Below, piece by piece: positions 1-5,588 of a stretch of 5,588 nucleotides of DNA. Source of the stretch: an uncultured Brachyspira sp. (GTDB lineage: Bacteria; Cyanobacteriota; Vampirovibrionia; Gastranaerophilales; Gastranaerophilaceae); assembly GCA_900321895.1 (NCBI GenBank), contig ONYB01000020.1, positions 1 to 5,588 of the forward strand, given 5' to 3'. How positions within the stretch are numbered: the first letter of the stretch is position 1; every line of letters starts with the position of its first letter. The notes under the pieces are model-generated. The model saw only the letters and a list, made by a program, of their open reading frames with translations. It had not been told where the DNA came from and made no database searches. Position numbers and translations under genes: made by a program.

Positions 1-1524
1 CACAGATTTGACACCGATTGCGTCGTAATCAACAACCCTGACGAATACGTTGAAAAAATGCGTTCGGTTCACGTTATTGTTGATCAAAACGAAAGAAAAA
101 ATTTAATCGTTGAAAGAGCAAAAGAAGAGGCTGCAAAACTTGGTGCAACACCTTATTACACCGAAGATTTGTTGGAGGAAGTTACCTTCATCACAGAATA
201 TCCTGTCCCTGCGACTTGCGAATTTTCAACCGAATACTTAAAACTTCCGGAAGAACTCGTCGTAACGGTTATGGCGGTTCACCAGAGATATTTTGCCCTC
301 TACAAAGACGGCAAACTAATCAACAAATTTATTACAATGACAAACTACATCGGGGATGAATTTGAAAATATTAAAGCCGGAAATGTCCGTGTTATTAAAG
401 CCAGACTCGACGATGCGGTATTCTTCTTTAATGAAGATACTAAAAGACCATTAAAAGATTATGTCGAAGATTTGAAAGGGGTAACATTCCAAAAAGGCAT
501 GGGCTCTGTCTATGACAAAACTCAAAGAATTATCTCGCTTTCTAAAGATATCGCTAAAGAATTGAACGTTCCGTCAAACGATATTGAAAGAACTGCACTT
601 CTTTGCAAAGCCGACTTGGTAACACAGTTAGTATTTGAGTTTACCGAATTACAAGGCTATATCGGTTCTGACTACGCAAGGGTTTGCGGAGAAAATGACA
701 AAGTCGTTGATGGTATTAAAGAACACTACTTCCCGCTCAATGCTGAAAGTGAAACTGCTAAAGGTATTGAAGGTCAGGTAGTCGGGATTGCTGATAAAGT
801 TGATACGATTTGTGCAGTGTTTGCAGACGGAAGAAAGCCTACAGGCTCTTCTGACCCGCTTGGGGTTCGTCGTGCCGCTCTTGGTATCATCAGAACAATT
901 TTGGATAACAATTTAAAAATCAACATTACTGATTTAATTAAAAAGGATATGCCGCTTTTGCCGATTACGCTTGAAACTTCTGCTGACAAAAACGCACTCC
1001 AAAAGATTGCAGACACTGTCAAAAAGAATGTTGCAAGACTTGTTCCGCAAAAATGTCAGCAAGAAATTAACGAATTCTTCGTTCAAAGATTAATTATTTT
1101 CTTAAACGATAAATATTCTAAAAATGTCCTTGAAGCATGTGCCGCAAACAAGAATCCGATGGAAGATTTGGCAGATTACATTGAAAGAGTTAAGGTCATC
1201 TCAACTCTCGACAACCCTGCTCTCTTAGAAGCCGCTAACAGAGTTATTCGCATACTTAAAGAAAATTCAACTCAGCAAGTTAACAAAGATTTGTTTAAAG
1301 AAGCTTCTGAAGGCATGCTTTATCGTGAAATTCAAGCTATTGATGAGATCTCAAATTACGAAAAATACTTGAATCAGCTGATAGCAATAACTCCGGCTGT
1401 AGAAAAATTCTTTGAAGATGTGCTTGTCATGGACAAAGATGAAAAAGTTAAGGAAAACCGCCTTGCTTTGTTAACATTGTTGAAGAAAAAATATGAAAAA
1501 CTTACAGATTTCAGCAAGCTATAA
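1..1524 (+). CDS. glyS: Glycyl-tRNA synthetase beta subunit, C-terminal part (5' end outside window)
   Basis: GlyS is the beta chain of the alpha2beta2 glycyl-tRNA synthetase; it binds tRNA-Gly while the alpha chain (GlyQ) carries the catalytic core that activates glycine. The frame is open from base 1 (it begins His-Arg-Phe, matching the family's GHRF segment), so the ATG at 58 is internal and 507 residues are visible of about 690 usual for the family. In order one sees DLLEEVTFITEYPVP (from about base 160), HQRYF (280-294), the GNVRVIKARLDDAVFFF segment (about 380-430), GMGSVYDKTQRI (about 500), the HD-like region with EFTELQG (637-657) and EHYFP, ADKVDT (from 790), PTGSSDPLGVRRAALG (838-885), and the C-terminal anticodon-binding tail with FFEDVLVMDKDEKVKENRLALL (about 1410-1470). 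The gene ends with TAA and shows no frameshift. glyQ would be expected upstream, outside the window. Identity is secure. Confidence 0.97.
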   Translation, partial: HRFDTDCVVINNPDEYVEKMRSVHVIVDQNERKNLIVERAKEEAAKLGATPYYTEDLLEEVTFITEYPVPATCEFSTEYLKLPEELVVTVMAVHQRYFALYKDGKLINKFITMTNYIGDEFENIKAGNVRVIKARLDDAVFFFNEDTKRPLKDYVEDLKGVTFQKGMGSVYDKTQRIISLSKDIAKELNVPSNDIERTALLCKADLVTQLVFEFTELQGYIGSDYARVCGENDKVVDGIKEHYFPLNAESETAKGIEGQVVGIADKVDTICAVFADGRKPTGSSDPLGVRRAALGIIRTILDNNLKINITDLIKKDMPLLPITLETSADKNALQKIADTVKKNVARLVPQKCQQEINEFFVQRLIIFLNDKYSKNVLEACAANKNPMEDLADYIERVKVISTLDNPALLEAANRVIRILKENSTQQVNKDLFKEASEGMLYREIQAIDEISNYEKYLNQLIAITPAVEKFFEDVLVMDKDEKVKENRLALLTLLKKKYEKLTDFSKL

Positions 1525-1557
1525 TTGAGTTTCAGACATTTGTAAAGATTTCGAAAC

Positions 1558-1587
1558 ATTTAACTTAAAAAAGTAAATTATTTTTTT
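1558..1587 (+). terminator. Possible weak A/T-rich terminator after glyS
   Basis: An 8-bp stem with one bulged A (1558-1566 pairing with 1571-1578, AAAA loop) is followed by a run of seven T at 1581-1587. The stem has only one G-C pair, so it would be weak; it could be chance in A/T-rich DNA. It is the best termination candidate between glyS and the next gene. Confidence 0.25.
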
Positions 1588-1641
1588 GAGGATACTTTAA
1601 AATAATACAAGAAGGTTACAAATTACGATAATCGAAAGTGT

Positions 1642-1647
1642 AGAGGT
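1642..1647 (+). promoter_or_regulatory. Ribosome binding site of the 104-residue gene
   Basis: AGAGGT lies 4 bases before the ATG at 1652. It fixes this ATG as the start and supports the small gene as a real, translated one. Confidence 0.65.
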
Positions 1648-1651
1648 ACTT

Positions 1652-1966
1652 ATGTTAGACCGTTTTAAAAATTTGAAAATTGTAAAAAAACTAAACGAAA
1701 CAGTTAGTCCGAAATTGCGTTGGTTGAAATTCTCAAAAAGCGGAATTGATAAGTCATCGCCGGAATACATTAAAATGATTAGCGGAGTAGAAGACCTTCA
1801 AACAAATTCTGACGAACGCAGGCTGGAAGCAATGGTCAGAGAACAATTAAAGGAAGAATTCCCAAATATTGAGAATATGAAATCCTACGAACTTCTTGTT
1901 GATGCAGTCATGCACAACTTAAAGAAAAAACAGCTTCAAGCCACAGAAGACCTTGATATAGAATAG
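1652..1966 (+). CDS. Small orphan protein of 104 residues, function unknown
   Basis: I do not recognise this protein. It has no signal peptide, membrane segment, cysteine or metal-binding motif, so a soluble cytoplasmic location is the natural reading. The N-terminal 40 residues are strongly basic (KNLKIVKKLNE, then KLRWLKFSKSG). The rest is charged and probably helical: DERRLEAMVREQLKEEFP at about 54-71, then SYELLVDAVMHNLKKKQLQ at about 78-96, with an acidic end (EDLDIE). That pattern would suit a small adaptor or nucleic-acid-associated protein, but this is speculation. Evidence that it is a gene is good: a ribosome binding site just before the ATG, coding-like composition, no overlapping competitor, and an intrinsic terminator 34 bases after the stop. 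It stands 127 bases after glyS, so it may have its own promoter, though I find no convincing -35/-10 pair. Confidence 0.75.
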   Translation: MLDRFKNLKIVKKLNETVSPKLRWLKFSKSGIDKSSPEYIKMISGVEDLQTNSDERRLEAMVREQLKEEFPNIENMKSYELLVDAVMHNLKKKQLQATEDLDIE

Positions 1967-2000
1967 GTTTTCACCTTTAGAAAACACCTACATTACAGAG

Positions 2001-2023
2001 GCGGTCAATATGACCGCTTTTTT
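2001..2023 (+). terminator. Intrinsic terminator of the 104-residue gene
   Basis: A perfect 7-bp stem, GCGGTCA / TGACCGC, with an ATA loop is followed directly by six T (2018-2023). It is G/C-rich against an A/T-rich background. It lies between two convergent genes; read from the minus strand it lacks a T run, so it serves mainly the plus strand. Confidence 0.85.
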
Positions 2024-2084
2024 AGTGCAAATGCTCAGACAAAACAGCTAAATTTGAGCCGTACATACGGAGCAAAAATAAGCC

Positions 2085-3647
2085 TTAATTCTCTTTGTTT
2101 TGGAAATATTTTTGACGTTCTTTATCAATAAACTTGCCGAGTTCTTGCATTAATTTACCTGAAACTAAACCGATAGCCATAGCTTTTGAGCCTGAAATCA
2201 ATCGTGCGGTACACAAAAGAGAGGTTCCGACAGCACTCACAACTGGAATTCCTTGAGTGAGGGTTATTGAAACGACCTCATTTTTGTCTTTAGCTTTTGA
2301 TGTTGCGTATGCGATAAATCCGCCTGAAGCAAGGATTGACAAGACATCGGTCGGAGCTGAGCCGATTTGAAAATCTCTAATTTTTTCAAAGTATTTTATG
2401 CATTCTTTATCAATAGATTTGTCGAGAGCGGAAATAGAATTGTTTAACTCTTTTGTAACTTTTGAAAGTTTTTCAGGCATAAGGTGTTTGTAAATCTCCA
2501 ACATGTCCTGCATTTTACCTCTTGAGTTGTCTTGCAAAATCTCTTGAGCAATACTCAAATAGTATTTGGACTGCTGTTTCTTTTTGCCTTGAAGTTTAGA
2601 ATTTGAGAGAGTTTTGGTTATATTTGAAAACTCCTCTGTAATTTCTTTTTCCGAAATATTTCCGCTTGAAACTTTCTTTCTCAAACCGTTAATCGGCAGA
2701 AATAAGTCAGAATTTTCATCAAGCAAAACATTTTCAGCCCTTTGCAAAAAGTTTTCTACCAACTCTTTTTTATATGTCGGCGTCATTGATATTGATTTTC
2801 TGACCTTGAACATTTCCAAAAACATTTGATCTTTAGACTTTTGGATAAACCTATCAGCAACAAAAGTATTGTACAATCTGGAATTGCCCAAATGCTTGAG
2901 CTGTGCTCGGATTAATTTATCTAAATCAGTGGTTGCCACTTCCATTTTGGATTCACGTTCGGCAAGAGTTGATTTTGAGGAATTTTTATCCATGACTTGC
3001 TGAATTGAAATTTTATTTTGGCGAATTTCCTCAATCCATTCTGCACCTGTCTTTTTGACACCATTTATTTCAAAAACCTTGTTACCATTTGATTTAAGGA
3101 ATTGTTCTTCTATTTTGTTCAAGTTATTGAAAGATTTTACAAATTTTTGTTGAGTGTTCATCCAAGAGTTTCTAACCGTCGCACGGCTCACTTTTTTGAA
3201 AAGGTTTGTTATTCCACTGTGGATTTTTTTCGTAAATTTCGTTTTCTCCATTCCATACTTAAACAAAGAATCCTTAATGGAGGTAAAGTTGTTCACACTT
3301 TCACTTTTCAACAGCAAAGAATGAACTTTTCGCAAAGCGTAAGTATAAAATTTGTTGAGTTGCGTTGCGGATTTGCTATTTTTGCCGTGCTCGATTTGTT
3401 CTTCCAAAAATCGTTTCAATTTGTCGAGGTTTTTGGTCAAATATTTTGGAGATTTCATCAATCCCAAAAGCCCGAAACCGATTGCCAGTCCCATTACGCC
3501 CAGCGAAATTGCAACAGTGTGCCCACCTTTATGCTCATTTTCTTCATTAAACGGAGTTTGAGTATTCAGCACAAAATTCGGATTTTTTTTATAACCCGAA
3601 AAATCATTATATGGACTGTTTTGAATACCTATCAGTTGATTAATCAT
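2085..3647 (-). CDS. Large orphan membrane-associated protein of 520 residues, function unknown
   Basis: I do not recognise a family. The first 40 residues are polar and Asn-rich, probably disordered. One hydrophobic segment follows at about 43-64 (ISLGVMGLAIGFGLLGLM) and can span a membrane. Residues about 65-425 are very rich in Lys, Ser, Asn and Glu and look mostly helical or coiled-coil, with no catalytic motif I can name. The end is hydrophobic again: about 433-450 (VLSILASGGFIAYATS), 459-484 (ending TSLLCTARLISG) and a Gly-rich stretch at 488-500, then a short charged tail. So a long helical domain sits between an N-terminal anchor and a C-terminal membrane-like hairpin. There is no cleavable signal peptide at the extreme N-terminus. 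The ATG at 3645-3647 is preceded by TAGGT at suitable distance. The gene is downstream of lpxB on the same strand but a terminator lies between, so it is probably expressed separately. The architecture, not sequence motifs, is all that can be said. Confidence 0.85.
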   Translation of the reverse strand: MINQLIGIQNSPYNDFSGYKKNPNFVLNTQTPFNEENEHKGGHTVAISLGVMGLAIGFGLLGLMKSPKYLTKNLDKLKRFLEEQIEHGKNSKSATQLNKFYTYALRKVHSLLLKSESVNNFTSIKDSLFKYGMEKTKFTKKIHSGITNLFKKVSRATVRNSWMNTQQKFVKSFNNLNKIEEQFLKSNGNKVFEINGVKKTGAEWIEEIRQNKISIQQVMDKNSSKSTLAERESKMEVATTDLDKLIRAQLKHLGNSRLYNTFVADRFIQKSKDQMFLEMFKVRKSISMTPTYKKELVENFLQRAENVLLDENSDLFLPINGLRKKVSSGNISEKEITEEFSNITKTLSNSKLQGKKKQQSKYYLSIAQEILQDNSRGKMQDMLEIYKHLMPEKLSKVTKELNNSISALDKSIDKECIKYFEKIRDFQIGSAPTDVLSILASGGFIAYATSKAKDKNEVVSITLTQGIPVVSAVGTSLLCTARLISGSKAMAIGLVSGKLMQELGKFIDKERQKYFQNKEN

Positions 3648-3651
3648 AATT

Positions 3652-3656
3652 ACCTA
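3652..3656 (-). promoter_or_regulatory. Ribosome binding site of the 520-residue gene
   Basis: TAGGT on the minus strand ends 4 bases before the ATG (3645-3647). It is short, but it supports this start, which is also the first in-frame ATG after the lpx terminator. Confidence 0.5.
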
Positions 3657-3672
3657 CATATTAATAAACGTA

Positions 3673-3709
3673 TGAAACAAAAAAATCTTGCCTTTTAGAC
3701 AAGATTTTT
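3673..3709 (-). terminator. Intrinsic terminator of the lpxI-lpxB operon
   Basis: A perfect 10-bp inverted repeat, 3681-3690 against 3700-3709 (AAAAATCTTG / CAAGATTTTT), encloses a 9-base loop. Read on the minus strand it begins 11 bases past the lpxB stop and runs into TTTTTTTGTTT. The stem is A/T-rich, so termination may be partial. It separates the lpx genes from the 520-residue gene. Confidence 0.75.
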
Positions 3710-3720
3710 ATAATATTTGT

Positions 3721-4845
3721 TTACGATTGTAACGCTTTGAGAATTTCGTTCGCGGCTTCTTTTGAAGAGATTTTATCTGAAAGAAGATGCTTAACCTGTT
3801 TCAGCTTCTTAATATTATTTTCTCGGTAATCTCTATCGTAGAGAATTCTTTCAATATTGTATGTAATATTGTCTACCGTCACCTGATTTTCAATAATTTC
3901 CGGAACGATTTTTTCTCCGCTTACTATATTTGGCAAAGATACCATTTTTATACATCTCACCAAAAGATAAATCAGGTAAAAAAGGTACGGTCCTCGATAA
4001 GCAATTATCATCGGAGTAGAATAAAGAGCCGCTTCTAGAGCTACCGTTCCGGATGCCAAAATCAACGCATCTGAAACACTTAACAAGGCTTGATTTTCAC
4101 CTTTTATAACCTTAAAATCCGTATCTTTTAAATATTTGCTGTAAAGTTCATCCGAAAGATTTGGAGCATGCGAAATACAAATTTGTAAATCCGGATGTTT
4201 TTTTTGTAGATTTTTTGCGGTTTTCAAAAACACATTCATCAAATACTTCAACTCAAATGCTCTCGATCCCGGAAAAACTGACACTAATTTCTTATTTGGG
4301 TCTAATCCATGCTTTAAGAAAAATTCATCTTTATTGGCAGGTTGCGGGAGCTGTGACACCAGCGGATGCCCGCAATAATGAACGTTTATCCCGTATTGCT
4401 TGTACATTTCTACCTCAAACGGGAAAATGCAAAGGACTTCATCTATATATTTTTTGATGGTTTTAATTCGCCATTTGCGACTAGCCCAAACCTGTGGCGG
4501 GATATAATAAAAGACTTTTATTCCGGCTTTTTTCAAAAACTTTGCGATACTCAAATTAAAAGCACCGTAATCAATCAAAAGCACCAAATCCGGTTTGAAA
4601 TCCTTTGTCAGGTAGTCAACAATCTTCTTACCCAAAAAATAATGGTTAAAAATAATTTGCGGAGAAAGTCCGACTGCACCCATTTTATTTTGGTTTTCCA
4701 AGAGTTTAACCCCTGCGGCTTTCAGATTTTTACCACCAACTCCCTCAATAATTATTGAAGGGTCAGAATTTTTCAAAGCCTCAGCGACTTTTGCAGCGTG
4801 GATGTCACCCGAATATTCACCTGTTACGATAAAGACCTTCTTCAT
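3721..4845 (-). CDS. lpxB: Lipid-A-disaccharide synthase LpxB
   Basis: LpxB is a membrane-associated GT19 glycosyltransferase. It joins UDP-2,3-diacylglucosamine and lipid X (2,3-diacylglucosamine 1-phosphate) with release of UDP, giving the beta-1,6 lipid A disaccharide on the inner face of the cytoplasmic membrane. At 374 residues it is full length (about 380 in E. coli). Family motifs in order: GEYSGD (9-14), EGVGG (34-38), LLIDYGAFNL (89-98, the Asp-containing active-site region), YYIPPQVWASRKWR (113-126), FPFE (141-144), CGHPL (158-162), FPGSR (191-195), ASGTVALEAAL (264-274), MIIAYR (279-284), SLPNI (303-307) and VPEII (314-318). The segment at 285-300 is hydrophobic and may dip into the membrane. 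The ATG overlaps the lpxI stop as ATGA, and there is no ribosome binding site of its own, so translation is probably coupled to lpxI. No damage is visible. Confidence 0.97.
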   Translation of the reverse strand: MKKVFIVTGEYSGDIHAAKVAEALKNSDPSIIIEGVGGKNLKAAGVKLLENQNKMGAVGLSPQIIFNHYFLGKKIVDYLTKDFKPDLVLLIDYGAFNLSIAKFLKKAGIKVFYYIPPQVWASRKWRIKTIKKYIDEVLCIFPFEVEMYKQYGINVHYCGHPLVSQLPQPANKDEFFLKHGLDPNKKLVSVFPGSRAFELKYLMNVFLKTAKNLQKKHPDLQICISHAPNLSDELYSKYLKDTDFKVIKGENQALLSVSDALILASGTVALEAALYSTPMIIAYRGPYLFYLIYLLVRCIKMVSLPNIVSGEKIVPEIIENQVTVDNITYNIERILYDRDYRENNIKKLKQVKHLLSDKISSKEAANEILKALQS

Positions 4846-5528
4846 AAGCTGACTGCCATCAATACCATTTTGTGCCTGTCTGCATATTCTATAACTTTTT
4901 CCTGATCAACGATAATCGTCTCGTTAGCCTCGACCGCAAGGAGGTTTGCCTTGTGTTTTCTCATCGTGCGAAGAGTTCTCAAACCAACGGTCGGGATATC
5001 AAAACGCTTGTCTTGCTTAGGTTTTGCAACTTTAATAACAGACGCACCACGTTTTGCAAGTTTGCTACCACGGATAATACATTTATCAGTACCTTCAATC
5101 GCCTCAACAGCCATTGCCATTTTATCTTTTATAACAACAGACTGACCGACGTCAACCTTGCCCATCTCTTTTGCTAGCCAAAAACCGTATTTTACATCTT
5201 CCATTTGAGCTTCTGTCGGTTTATGTTTGCCAAGAACTCCAGCCGGAATCATCAAATTTTTAATAAAAATGGTTTGATCCAGAACTGTTATTCCTGCTTT
5301 TTCAAATTCTTGAACAATCAAAAGCATAACTTCATCGTCATTCAATCTCTTAACGGTTTTCAAAAGTTCAATAGCTCTCGAGTCAAATTTATAGAGTTTT
5401 AAAAGCACACTCTTATTGACTTTCCCCAAAAATGTTGCCTGTTTAATTTCTTCATCCTTCAAGATTTTTTCAATCTTATTAATTTCTCCCGGATGACACG
5501 AATAAACTTTTGAGCAATATTTTTTCAA
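4842..5528 (-). CDS. lpxI: UDP-2,3-diacylglucosamine pyrophosphatase LpxI, body of the gene, N-terminus cut off by an in-frame stop
   Basis: LpxI (DUF1009 family) hydrolyses UDP-2,3-diacylglucosamine to lipid X and UMP, replacing LpxH in many bacteria, and supplies lipid X to LpxB. The 228 residues counted from a TTG at 5526-5528 show the family's hallmarks: FLGKVNKS (33-40), LMIPAGVLGKHKPT (92-105), DVGQSVVIKD (126-135), VEAIEGTD (141-148), and KPKQDKRFDIPTVG (169-182), whose Asp probably corresponds to the catalytic Asp of Caulobacter LpxI. The family is normally about 270-280 residues, so about 40 are missing at the front. They are not absent from the DNA: the same frame continues upstream as LpxI-like protein, broken by one TAA at 5532-5534. 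The TTG has no ribosome binding site, so it is a default start rather than a convincing one. The stop codon overlaps the lpxB ATG (4842-4845). Either a recent pseudogene, a re-initiating gene, or a base error. The family call is secure; integrity is not. Confidence 0.9.
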   Translation of the reverse strand: MKKYCSKVYSCHPGEINKIEKILKDEEIKQATFLGKVNKSVLLKLYKFDSRAIELLKTVKRLNDDEVMLLIVQEFEKAGITVLDQTIFIKNLMIPAGVLGKHKPTEAQMEDVKYGFWLAKEMGKVDVGQSVVIKDKMAMAVEAIEGTDKCIIRGSKLAKRGASVIKVAKPKQDKRFDIPTVGLRTLRTMRKHKANLLAVEANETIIVDQEKVIEYADRHKMVLMAVSL

Positions 5529-5531
5529 TTT

Positions 5532-5588
5532 TTAAAGATTATCTTTCGAAAAAGATATACAAACGACTTCAAAACCGTTTTCTTTAGC
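5532..5588 (-). pseudogene. lpxI: Upstream lpxI fragment ending at the premature stop (continues beyond window)
   Basis: Read on the minus strand from the window edge, in the same frame as the lpxI body, this gives AKENGFEVVCISFSKDNL followed by TAA. It fits the early part of LpxI proteins, a helix ending in Ala-Lys followed by G-[FY]-E-V-V and a hydrophobic strand, roughly residues 18-36 of a complete protein. After the TAA the frame resumes with Lys-Leu-Lys-Lys-Tyr and a family-typical Cys-Ser-Lys-Val-Tyr strand. No indel is needed: one base substitution (for example AAA, GAA or CAA to TAA) explains the break. The start codon and about the first 18 residues lie beyond base 5588. Confidence 0.75.

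Noticed and set aside
58..60. ATG at 58 as the glyS start
   Set aside because: The frame is open to base 1 and the preceding residues match the GlyS GHRF region, so this Met is internal and the gene is cut by the window edge.
774..1022. Open frame of 82 codons on the minus strand within glyS
   Set aside because: Shadow of the highly conserved PTGSSDP region of glyS; no start signals.
2059..2070. CCGTACATACGG as a terminator for the 520-residue minus-strand gene
   Set aside because: The stem is only 4-5 bp with a 2-4 base loop, and no T run follows on the minus strand (CTCAAATTT). It is near the gene's end but unconvincing.
3102..3698. Open frame of 198 codons on the plus strand, antisense to the 520-residue gene
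   Set aside because: No family resemblance, Phe-rich composition typical of a shadow of Lys/Glu-rich codons, no ribosome binding site, and it runs through the lpx terminator. The minus-strand gene has a site and a sensible architecture.
4366..4758. Open frame of 130 codons on the plus strand within lpxB
   Set aside because: Antisense to a clear, intact lpxB with all family motifs; no independent signals.
5532..5534. Stop-codon reassignment or programmed readthrough at the lpxI TAA
   Set aside because: Every other gene in the window uses TAA or TGA as a normal stop (glyS, lpxB and the 520-residue gene end in TAA), and no stimulatory structure is evident. A mutation or base error is simpler.

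Overview
The window looks like ordinary chromosome from a low-GC (mid-thirties percent by eye), Gram-negative-type bacterium. It carries two lipid A biosynthesis genes (lpxI, lpxB), the two-subunit bacterial type of glycyl-tRNA synthetase (glyS, beta chain), and two proteins I cannot assign. The A/T-rich, Lys/Asn-rich coding style, the lpxI-lpxB pair and a large orphan membrane-associated protein remind me of gut Melainabacteria/Gastranaerophilales. That placement is an impression, not something the sequence proves. I see no mobile element, CRISPR array, tRNA or rRNA.

Layout. On the plus strand, 1-1524 is the C-terminal three quarters of glyS, cut by the left window edge. An A/T-rich 127-base gap follows, then a small orphan gene (1652-1966) with its own ribosome binding site, then an intrinsic terminator (2001-2023). 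On the minus strand, reading right to left, lpxI (to 4842) overlaps lpxB (4845-3721) by four bases. A perfect 10-bp terminator hairpin closes that operon. It is followed by a 520-codon orphan gene (3647-2085) that ends facing the small plus-strand gene. No gene-free stretch exceeds 130 bases.

How the genes work together. LpxI hydrolyses UDP-2,3-diacylglucosamine to lipid X, and LpxB joins lipid X to another UDP-2,3-diacylglucosamine to make the lipid A disaccharide. They are consecutive steps and the genes are translationally coupled. glyS belongs to translation and is unrelated.

The main anomaly is in lpxI. The reading frame continues unbroken upstream of the only available start (a TTG without a ribosome binding site) as clearly LpxI-like protein, but is interrupted by one in-frame TAA at 5532-5534. 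About the first 40 residues of the family are therefore separated from the rest by a nonsense codon. This is a real point mutation (pseudogene or re-initiating gene), an assembly error, or, least likely, readthrough. I found no convincing undescribed multi-gene system. The 520-residue protein is the most novel gene product here.
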